From an uncultured Eubacteriales bacterium (lineage in GTDB: Bacteria > Bacillota > Clostridia > Christensenellales > Aristaeellaceae), in the NCBI GenBank assembly GCA_900542445.1, contig UQNN01000012.1, positions 1-64,000 on the forward strand: DNA of 64,000 nt, written 5' to 3'. Below are positions 57,986-64,000 of the stretch, in pieces. The notes under the pieces are model-generated. The model was not told the DNA's origin, did no database searches, and saw only the letters and a list, made by a program, of their open reading frames with translations. Within the stretch, counting starts at the first letter, position 1. The number at the start of each line of letters is the position of its first letter. The translations under genes and the position numbers were made by a program.

Positions 57986-58801
57986 ATGAGAATTTATCAG
58001 CCCGTGCGCGGCGTTGGCGGCGCTCTGCGGGAAAACAGTTTTGTAATCATCGACGATGCGGGCGTGGAAATCGGGCAGGGCGGCCTGGAATACCGCGTAA
58101 TCAAAAAGATGCTGCCGGACAGGCCGCTGGATATCGAGATGACGATGAATGCCCATCCGATGGCCAGCGACACGCTTTTCGGCGCTTTGAGCGCCAGAGC
58201 CGAGCGGATCAAGGATGAAGAAGGCGGTTTGGCCGCGCGGCTGTATACCCGCTGCGCGATTGAAGATGCGGAGCGCCACGAATATTTCACCCGGATGGGG
58301 TTTGACGATTACGACGGCGTGGAGCTGTTTGTGCTGAACGTGCCGCAGGATCTTTCCGCGCGCAGGCGCAATTACAGCCCGGTGGGCACGAAATCCATCG
58401 ACGTGGATCTGCGCACCCGCACGCGGCGCGAAGAATTTCTGCTGGGTCTGAAAGAATTTGGCTGCGTGGAGCACGCCAGCGAGTGGCTGGAAGAGCGCAT
58501 GCGCGGTCCGGTTTTCATGGCGAAGGCGATGTATTACGGCAGCGACTACGTGGGAAGCATGCTCGTCACGGGCACGCAGGCCGAAGCGACGCTGGAAATG
58601 GTCTGCGTGGAGCCGAAATGGCGCGGCCGCGGCGTGGCCAGCGCGCTGGTGGATGAAGCGCTGGGCCAGCTGAACAAGCAGCAGGTGCCGCACCTGATTG
58701 CCCGCGCCGTCCGACGCAACGCCAGCGCGATGAAGTTTTTCAAGCGCAGCGGGTTTGACTGGGTGAGAACGGAAGAGTATTTGCTGGGCAGGGACATGTA
58801 A
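57986..58801 (+). CDS. GNAT acetyltransferase, probably tandem GNAT
   Basis: A 271-residue protein. The C-terminal half is a GNAT domain: EATLEMVCVEPKWRGRGVAS near residue 195 holds the acetyl-CoA loop (RxxGxA), followed by NASAMKFFKRSGFDW. The N-terminal half ends with RLYTRCAIEDAERHEYFTRM and GFDDYDGVELFVL, which looks like a second, worn GNAT domain. The ATG at 57986 gives MRIYQPVRG; an ATG at 57965 is an alternative. It sits between purN and purH without an obvious purine role; the acceptor is unknown. Confidence 0.75.
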   Translation: MRIYQPVRGVGGALRENSFVIIDDAGVEIGQGGLEYRVIKKMLPDRPLDIEMTMNAHPMASDTLFGALSARAERIKDEEGGLAARLYTRCAIEDAERHEYFTRMGFDDYDGVELFVLNVPQDLSARRRNYSPVGTKSIDVDLRTRTRREEFLLGLKEFGCVEHASEWLEERMRGPVFMAKAMYYGSDYVGSMLVTGTQAEATLEMVCVEPKWRGRGVASALVDEALGQLNKQQVPHLIARAVRRNASAMKFFKRSGFDWVRTEEYLLGRDM

Positions 58802-58809
58802 GCCGGGGA

Positions 58810-59036
58810 ACGATTGGGGCGCCGCCCCAAACCCCGCCAGAAACCTGAGGTTTCTGGACTTCCCGAATGAGATGGATCGCAATGCGATCCATCTAAAAAT
58901 AATTTGGAAGGTTCATGCGCCCGACGGTCGTATACACAGCCTGTCTATAAAGATATCCCTGATTCCGAAGGAATCAGGAAGCGGAGGGTGTCGGGAACTC
59001 AGTTCCCGGCCGGGGTTTGGGGCAGAGCCCCAACGT
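58810..59036 (+). repeat. composite palindromic element, copy D (long form)
   Basis: The ends match copies A and B (ATTGGGGC...GCCCCAA and TTGGGGC-AGA-GCCCCAACGT). Inner palindromes are CCAGAAACCT/AGGTTTCTGG, GATGGATCGC/GCGATCCATC (58871-58893), CCTGATTCC/GGAATCAGG (58958-58978) and CGGGAACT/AGTTCCCG. About 60 unique bases in the centre make it the longest copy. It fills most of the gap before purH. Confidence 0.85.
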
Positions 59037-59060
59037 GTTCTTACAGAAGGGAGCTTATTC

Positions 59061-60611
59061 ATGGTTAAGCGTGCGATTTTGAGCGTGTCGGATAAGACCG
59101 GCATTGTGGAACTGGCCCGCCGATTGGCCGATCAGGGCGTGACCCTGCTGTCCACAGGCGGCACGATGAAGGCGATTGAACAGGCGGGGATTTCCGTCAC
59201 CGGCGTGAGCGACGTGACCGGTTTTCCGGAGTGCCTCGACGGGCGCGTGAAGACGCTGCATCCGGCGATTCACGCAGGGCTGCTCGCCGTGCGTGAGAAT
59301 CCCGAACACATGAAACAGCTTGAACAGCTCGGTGTGGAGCCGATTGACATGGTCGTTATCAACCTGTATCCCTTCCGCGCGACCATTGAAAAGCCCGGCG
59401 TGACCTTCGACGAGGCGATTGAGAACATCGATATCGGCGGCCCGACCATGCTTCGCGCGGCGGCAAAAAATGCGCAGGATGTGGTCGTCGTCATCGATCC
59501 GGCGGATTACGACCGCGTGCTCACCGAGCTGGAAACCACGGGCGACGTTTCGCTGAAAACCAAGCGCTATCTGCAATATAAGGTCTTTGAGCATACCGCG
59601 CAGTATGACTGCATGATTCAGCAGTACCTGCGCAGCCAGCTGGAGGACACGCCGGAATTCCCACAGAACCTGACCGTCACGTTTGAAAAGGTGCAGGAGA
59701 TGCGTTACGGCGAGAACCCGCACCAGAAAGCGGCGTTCTATCGCGACCTGGGCGATATCGCGGGCACGCTCCCGGCGGCCAGGCAGCTGCACGGCAAGGA
59801 GCTTTCCTACAACAACATCAACGACACGAACGGCGCGCTGGAACTGCTGCGCGAGTTTGACACGACGGCGGTCATTGCGGTCAAGCACGGCAACCCGTGC
59901 GGCGTGGGCGTGGCGGAGACGGTCAGCGAGGCTTACAAGCTGGCGTATGAGGCCGATCCGGTCAGCGTGTTCGGCGGCATTGTCGTCACCAACGGCACGG
60001 TGGACGCGGCGACGGCTGAGCAGATGAGCAAAATCTTCCTTGAGATCATCGTTGCGCCGAAGTTCACCGAGGAAGCGATGGCGATTCTGACGAAGAAAAA
60101 GAATCTGCGCCTGCTGGAACTGGATACGACGATCCGCACGTATCCGAAGGGCGAACGCGTGATGCGCAAAGTGGCGGGCGGCCTGCTGGTGCAGGAAATC
60201 GACGACAAGCTGCTGCCGGAAGACGGCGACTTGAAGGTCGTGACCAAAGCGCAGCCGACGGAAAAGCAGATGGAGGATTTGATGCTGGCGTGGAAGATCG
60301 TCAAGCATGCGAAATCCAACGGCATTGCGATTGCCAAGGACAACCAGAGTCTGGGCATCGGGCCGGGGCAGGTCAACCGCATTTGGAGCACGCAGATGGC
60401 CATCGAGCGCAGCGGCGACAAGGTGCGCGGCGCGGCGCTGGCGAGCGATGCGTTCTTCCCGTTTGACGACTGCGTGAAGGCCTGTGCGGAAGCGGGCATC
60501 AGCTGTATCATTCAGCCGGGCGGCAGCGTCCGCGATCAGGATTCCATCGACGCGTGCGACAAGTACGGCATTGCGATGGTCTTTACGGGCATGCGCCATT
60601 TCAAGCACTAA
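59061..60611 (+). CDS. purH: bifunctional AICAR transformylase / IMP cyclohydrolase
   Basis: A 516-residue enzyme for the last two steps to IMP. The N-terminal cyclohydrolase domain has AILSVSDKTGIVELARRLAD and DGRVKTLHPAIHAGLL. The C-terminal transformylase has RYGENPHQKAAFYRD near residue 213, VIAVKHGNPCGVG near 272 with the catalytic Lys-His, and NGIAIAKDNQSLGIGPGQVN. The end VFTGMRHFKH is typical. GAAGGGAG precedes the ATG; the long upstream frame crosses repeat D. Confidence 0.96.
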   Translation: MVKRAILSVSDKTGIVELARRLADQGVTLLSTGGTMKAIEQAGISVTGVSDVTGFPECLDGRVKTLHPAIHAGLLAVRENPEHMKQLEQLGVEPIDMVVINLYPFRATIEKPGVTFDEAIENIDIGGPTMLRAAAKNAQDVVVVIDPADYDRVLTELETTGDVSLKTKRYLQYKVFEHTAQYDCMIQQYLRSQLEDTPEFPQNLTVTFEKVQEMRYGENPHQKAAFYRDLGDIAGTLPAARQLHGKELSYNNINDTNGALELLREFDTTAVIAVKHGNPCGVGVAETVSEAYKLAYEADPVSVFGGIVVTNGTVDAATAEQMSKIFLEIIVAPKFTEEAMAILTKKKNLRLLELDTTIRTYPKGERVMRKVAGGLLVQEIDDKLLPEDGDLKVVTKAQPTEKQMEDLMLAWKIVKHAKSNGIAIAKDNQSLGIGPGQVNRIWSTQMAIERSGDKVRGAALASDAFFPFDDCVKACAEAGISCIIQPGGSVRDQDSIDACDKYGIAMVFTGMRHFKH

Positions 60612-60618
60612 AGGGGAA

Positions 60619-60712
60619 ACGCGTGGGGCGTTGCCCCACACCCCACCAAGAACCTGAGGTTCTTGGATTTCCCATTTTTATCGCTTCGCGATAAAGGATT
60701 CATAATGTAGGG
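60619..60712 (+). repeat. composite palindromic element, copy E (left part)
   Basis: It begins 8 bases after purH with GTGGGGC-GTT-GCCCCAC, then CCAAGAACCT/AGGTTCTTGG and TTATCGC-TT-CGCGATAA. The usual right end is missing; a terminator follows instead. Confidence 0.75.
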
Positions 60713-60722
60713 TAAAAACGAG

Positions 60723-60772
60723 CAGCGTCCCTTGGGGCCGCCCCAAGCGGGCGGGAGGGGACGCTGTTTTTT
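60723..60772 (+). terminator. intrinsic terminator between purH and purD
   Basis: CAGCGTCCC and GGGGACGCTG pair around an inner TTGGGGC/GCCCCAA hairpin, followed by six T residues. It should reduce purD expression or end the purE-H message; no strong promoter for purD is seen. Confidence 0.75.
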
Positions 60773-60810
60773 GCCTTTTAAAGAAAGGGCGAGAGAGGCA
60801 CAAAAAAACC

Positions 60811-60859
60811 TGTCTCTCCCTTTGGAAGAGGTGGCCGCGTCAGCGGTCGGAGAGGGCGA
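60811..60859 (+). repeat. clostridial dispersed repeat (type 3)
   Basis: CTCTCCCTTTGGAAGAGGTG, then GCCGCGTCAGCGGTCGGAGA, with the inner GCCGC/GCGGT hairpin. It is a widespread clostridial intergenic repeat form and abuts the purD ribosome site. Confidence 0.65.
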
Positions 60860-60872
60860 CAGGAGGTCAAGC

Positions 60873-62138
60873 ATGAAAGTATTGGTTATTGGCGGCGGCG
60901 GGCGCGAACACGCGGTTTGCAGGAAGCTGAGCGAATCGAAGGATGTGACGGAACTGCTCTGCGCGCCGGGCAACGCGGGCATTGCGCGAGTGGCGCGCTG
61001 CATTCCCGATGTGAAAGCGACGGATATCGACGGCATTGTGGCGCTGGCGAAACGGGAAAAGGTGGATTTTGTCTGCGTGACGCCGGATGATCCGCTGGCG
61101 CTGGGCTGCGTGGACAGGCTGGAAGCGGAAGGCATTGCGGCGTTCGGCCCGACGGCTTACGCCGCGCAGATGGAAGCGAGCAAGATCTTTTCCAAAAACC
61201 TGATGCGCAAATACGGCATCCCCACGGCGAAGTGCGAAATCTTCACCGAGATGGAGAAGGCGCTGGCGTATCTGGATACGCAGAGCGCGCCGATTGTCGT
61301 CAAGGCGGACGGCCTGGCGCTGGGCAAGGGCGTCGTCGTCGCGGCGACGATAGACGAGGCGAAACAGGCCGTGATCGAGATGATGCAGGGCGGCAAGTTC
61401 GGCAGGAGCGGCGCGCGGGTGCTGATTGAAGAATGCATGGTCGGGCGCGAGGTGACGGTGCTGTGCTTCTGCGACGGCAAGACGATTGTGCCGATGAAGG
61501 CCAGCCAGGACCACAAGCGCGTGTTTGACGGCGACAAAGGCCCGAACACGGGCGGCATGGGCGCGTTCGCGCCCAGCCCGCTGTATACCCGGCACATCGC
61601 AGAGCGGACGGAACGCGAAATTCTGCTGCCGACGCTTCGGGCGATGAACGCCGAGGGTTTCACGTTCAAGGGTGTGCTGTATGTCGGGCTGATGCTGACG
61701 AAAGACGGGCCGAAGGTGGTCGAATACAATGCGCGCTTTGGCGACCCGGAGACACAGGTCGTGCTGCCGCTGCTGGACAGCGATTTGTTCGCCATCATGC
61801 GGGCGGTGCGTGAGCAGCGGCTGGCCGAGATGGATATTCGCTGGAAGGACGGTGCGGCGGCGTGCGTCGTGCTGGCCAGCGGCGGCTATCCGGGCAAGTA
61901 CGAAGGCGGTAAGCCGATTTCCGGTTTGGAAGAGGCGGAAGCGATGGGTGCGACGGTATATCATGCAGGCACGAAGCGGACGGACGCGGGCTATGTGACG
62001 GCGGGCGGCCGCGTGCTCGGCGTGACGGCGCTGGGCGACACGCTGGCAGACGCGATTCACAAAGCCTATGCGGCGGCGGAGCAGATTCATTTCGACGGCG
62101 CGCATATGCGGCGGGACATCGGAAAATTGGACATGTAA
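60873..62138 (+). CDS. purD: phosphoribosylamine-glycine ligase (GAR synthetase)
   Basis: A 421-residue ATP-grasp ligase for the second purine step. MKVLVIGGGGREHAVCRKLS opens it. The ATP-grasp part has IVVKADGLALGKGVVVA near residue 145 and VEYNARFGDPETQVVLPLL near 288 (metal ligands). TGGMGAFAPSPLYT lies between. ACAGGAGGTC precedes the ATG; frames further upstream are repeat-derived. Confidence 0.96.
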   Translation: MKVLVIGGGGREHAVCRKLSESKDVTELLCAPGNAGIARVARCIPDVKATDIDGIVALAKREKVDFVCVTPDDPLALGCVDRLEAEGIAAFGPTAYAAQMEASKIFSKNLMRKYGIPTAKCEIFTEMEKALAYLDTQSAPIVVKADGLALGKGVVVAATIDEAKQAVIEMMQGGKFGRSGARVLIEECMVGREVTVLCFCDGKTIVPMKASQDHKRVFDGDKGPNTGGMGAFAPSPLYTRHIAERTEREILLPTLRAMNAEGFTFKGVLYVGLMLTKDGPKVVEYNARFGDPETQVVLPLLDSDLFAIMRAVREQRLAEMDIRWKDGAAACVVLASGGYPGKYEGGKPISGLEEAEAMGATVYHAGTKRTDAGYVTAGGRVLGVTALGDTLADAIHKAYAAAEQIHFDGAHMRRDIGKLDM

Positions 62139-62257
62139 AACAAAACGTCTTCCGTCACGCCTACGTCGTGCAGCTTGCTGCTGGCAGAAAACCGTATAAA
62201 AAAACGCCCATCCGACAATCCTGAGCGGCAGAAATCTTTTTTGACGGAGGGGAGAAA

Positions 62258-62977
62258 ATGAACATCGCGGTCGTGGGCTGCGGCAAAATGGGGCGGATGA
62301 TCGAGGCGGTTTGCGCACGGCGGGAGGATGTGCAGATAGCCGGTTTTGTCGGGCGGGGCGGCTGTGCGAGCCTTGACGAGCTGGAGGAGATGGACGCGGC
62401 GCTGGATTTTTCCCATCCGGACAATTTGAACGGGCTGCTGGAAAGCGCGGCGCGGAGAAAAATTCCGCTGGTCATCGGCACGACGGGGTTCAGCGACGCA
62501 CAGGGCGAGGCCATTCGCGAGGCTGGCCGAAGCATCCCGATTGTATGGGCGGATAATTTTTCCGTCGGGGTGACGGTGCTGGGGCGTTTGGCGGCAGAAG
62601 CGGCGCGGATGCTCGGCGGCGGTTTCGACATGGAAATCGTGGAGACGCACCATCGATGCAAGGCGGACGCCCCCAGCGGTACGGCGAAGATGCTTTTGAG
62701 GCGCGTTGACCCAGGCGGCGCATATGCTGTTTTAAACGGGCGCGAAGGGCGAAGCGGCGCGCGCAGGCGGGAAATCGGCGTGCATGCGGTGCGAGGGGGC
62801 ACGGTTGCGGGCGAACACAGGCTGTATTTTTTCGGGCCGATGGAAGAGCTGGAACTGCGCCACCGCGCGGACAGCCGCGAAATCTTTGCGCTCGGCGCGC
62901 TTCGGGCGGCGGCATTTGCAACGCGCGCCCCGAACGGCCTGTATGACATGGACGACGTGATATTCGGAGGAACATGA
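62258..62977 (+). CDS. dapB: 4-hydroxy-tetrahydrodipicolinate reductase
   Basis: A 239-residue NAD(P)H enzyme of lysine/diaminopimelate synthesis. NIAVVGCGKMGRMIEAV is the nucleotide loop, IGTTGFSD a conserved turn, and VETHHRCKADAPSGTAKML near residue 128 the catalytic His/Lys block. HAVRGGTVAGEHRLYFFGP follows. GACGGAGGGGAG precedes the ATG. The 62139-62257 gap holds only a worn type-3 repeat fragment. Confidence 0.95.
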   Translation: MNIAVVGCGKMGRMIEAVCARREDVQIAGFVGRGGCASLDELEEMDAALDFSHPDNLNGLLESAARRKIPLVIGTTGFSDAQGEAIREAGRSIPIVWADNFSVGVTVLGRLAAEAARMLGGGFDMEIVETHHRCKADAPSGTAKMLLRRVDPGGAYAVLNGREGRSGARRREIGVHAVRGGTVAGEHRLYFFGPMEELELRHRADSREIFALGALRAAAFATRAPNGLYDMDDVIFGGT

Positions 62978-63669
62978 TGGACGCGAAGGCAATCATCGAA
63001 AAGATCCGAACGGCGGAGAAGAAAACGCCCGTGAAAGCCTATATCAGGACAACCAGGCCGCTGCATTTTGAAAACTGCCACGTGTTTACCGGCGCGGACA
63101 TGATCGTGATGGGCGATTACAAAGACATTGCGCCCGTGCTGGAACGCAATGAGGACGCGATTGAAGATCTTGTCGTCGAGTGCGACCGACGCAACAGCGC
63201 GCTGCCGCTGGCGGATATCAAAACCCTGCATGCGCGCATCGAGCCGGGCGCGATCATCCGCGACGAGGTGGAAATCGGCGAAGGCGCAGTGATCATGATG
63301 GGCGCGATTCTCAACATCGGCGCGGCAGTCGGCGAAGGGACGATGATCGACATGGGCGCGGTGCTCGGCGGGCGCGCGATCGTTGGCAGACACAGCCACA
63401 TCGGGGCGGGCACAGTGCTCGCGGGCGTGGTCGAGCCGCCCAGCGCGAAGCCCGTCACGATCGGCGACAACGTGCTCATCGGCGCAAACGCGGTGGTCAT
63501 CGAGGGCGTAAGCGTCGGAAACGGCGCGGTGGTGGCAGCGGGCGCGGTCGTCACGCGGGACGTGCCGGAAAACGCAGTGGTTGCGGGCGTACCGGCACGC
63601 ATCGTCAAGATGAAGGACGAAAAGACCGAGGGAAAAACGGCGCTCATCGACGCGCTGCGGGCGCTGTAA
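62974..63669 (+). CDS. dapH: tetrahydrodipicolinate N-acetyltransferase
   Basis: A 231-residue left-handed beta-helix acetyltransferase. A DapH-type N-domain (KKTPVKAYIRTT, MGDYKDIAPVLERN, ECDRRNSALPLADIK) precedes hexapeptide repeats (RIEPGAIIRDEVEIGEGAVI, INIGAAVGEGTMIDMGAVLG). It acetylates tetrahydrodipicolinate, placing the cell in the acetylase branch of lysine synthesis. GGAGG at 62966-62970 better suits the second ATG at 62977; the first, at 62974, overlaps the dapB stop. Confidence 0.95.
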   Translation: MMDAKAIIEKIRTAEKKTPVKAYIRTTRPLHFENCHVFTGADMIVMGDYKDIAPVLERNEDAIEDLVVECDRRNSALPLADIKTLHARIEPGAIIRDEVEIGEGAVIMMGAILNIGAAVGEGTMIDMGAVLGGRAIVGRHSHIGAGTVLAGVVEPPSAKPVTIGDNVLIGANAVVIEGVSVGNGAVVAAGAVVTRDVPENAVVAGVPARIVKMKDEKTEGKTALIDALRAL

Positions 63670-63690
63670 ACATCGGGCGCGAAAGACGCG

Positions 63691-63712
63691 AGGGGCACGG
63701 GAGCCCCTTTTT
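63691..63712 (+). terminator. intrinsic terminator of dapB-dapH
   Basis: AGGGGC-ACGGGA-GCCCCT followed by a T-run. Confidence 0.8.
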
Positions 63713-63774
63713 GGATTTGCGCGGGCCGAATCCGAAAAAAATGTGTAAAATAAGGGAAAAACCAAAAATAAGAA

Positions 63775-63803
63775 TTGACATTCGGGACGGAAGATGATAT
63801 CAT
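63775..63803 (+). promoter_or_regulatory. sigma-A-type promoter of the L7Ae-like gene
   Basis: TTGACA at 63775-63780, 17 bases, TATCAT at 63798-63803, about 70 bases before the start codon. Confidence 0.75.
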
Positions 63804-63875
63804 ACTCATGTTTGCTGTGCAAGCCGTCCGCGGGGATGGTCTGCGCGGAAGACGATTGAAAGGAAGAATTGGTCT

Positions 63876-64000
63876 ATGAATGATGGTCTCGCCGATGTTG
63901 ACCGACGAGTAGTCGGCACCAAGCAGGTTCTGCGTGCGCTGGACGAGGGCAAGGTTGCCCATGCGTATGTGGCGCAGGATGCGGATCTGCTGCTCACCAA
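63876..64000 (+). CDS. L7Ae-family ribosomal/K-turn-binding protein (partial, N-terminal 41 residues)
   Basis: The visible part contains VVGTKQVLRALDEGKVAHAY and VAQDADLLLT, the pattern of bacterial L7Ae-like proteins (YbxF type) that bind kink-turn RNA. In Firmicutes this gene usually lies between rpoC and rpsL and opens the rpsL-rpsG-fusA-tuf cluster. AAGGAAG lies about ten bases before the ATG. The rest is outside the window. Confidence 0.82.
   Translation, partial: MNDGLADVDRRVVGTKQVLRALDEGKVAHAYVAQDADLLLT

Noticed and set aside
62175..62200. Candidate promoter TTGCTG...TATAAA before dapB
   Set aside because: The spacer is only 14 bases, too short for a sigma-A promoter.
1..64000. tRNA or rRNA genes
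   Set aside because: I looked through the gaps between genes and saw no cloverleaf with a TTCGA-type arm or rRNA-like sequence.

Overview
This 64 kb window looks like a chromosomal segment of a moderately GC-rich Clostridia-type Firmicute, probably a gut or rumen anaerobe. The signs are an S10-spc-alpha ribosomal cluster that includes rpsD and a KOW/L14e-like gene between map and infA, a T-box before an archaeal-type proS, WhiA followed by an HPr/Crh-like gene, a DUF1836 gene, an Fe-S type PurF, DapH of the acetylase lysine pathway, and strong sigma-A promoters (TTGACA or TTGCCA, 17 bases, TATAAT). The species cannot be named from the sequence alone. Every gene I can support lies on the + strand; the long minus-strand open frames are antisense shadows.

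Layout. 1-7.7 kb: an upstream gene end, a HIT protein flanked by two copies of a short repeat, a decayed flavoprotein reductase, a secreted DUF6273-type protein, an ATP-grasp / radical SAM / DUF1015 group, and pyruvate kinase followed by a 96-bp tandem repeat. 7.7-13.6 kb: a GtrII-like membrane transferase, a YugP zinc peptidase, whiA, a large PTPS-related/YfhO-like membrane protein and a Crh-like HPr without the phosphoacceptor His. 13.7-18.6 kb: a GntR-controlled catabolic operon with an enolase-superfamily dehydratase/racemase and a complete TctBCA transporter. 18.6-32.3 kb: T-box and proS, then an envelope block with two more PTPS-related paralogues, two related multi-spanning proteins, small accessory proteins, a zinc-ribbon/peptidoglycan-binding protein and a secreted L,D-transpeptidase. 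32.4-35.9 kb: a polar amino-acid ABC transporter. 36.4-52.3 kb: ribosomal proteins, SecY, Adk, Map, IF-1 and RNA polymerase alpha. 52.4-62.1 kb: a GuaA-like enzyme with a dead glutaminase domain, then purE-F-M-N-(GNAT)-H-D. 62.2-63.7 kb: dapB-dapH. The window ends inside an L7Ae-like gene that probably opens the rpsL/str cluster.

The most unusual content: (i) composite palindromic intergenic elements, about 140-230 bp, in the ABC-transporter and purine operons, made of nested perfect hairpins; (ii) the GuaA-like protein, which has lost the glutaminase Cys and His and several XMP-site motifs; (iii) structured leaders before rpsJ and rplQ; (iv) a three-member membrane-protein family with one copy placed between whiA and the crh-like gene; and (v) a small repeat family that brackets the HIT gene and recurs as a tandem pair after pyk.
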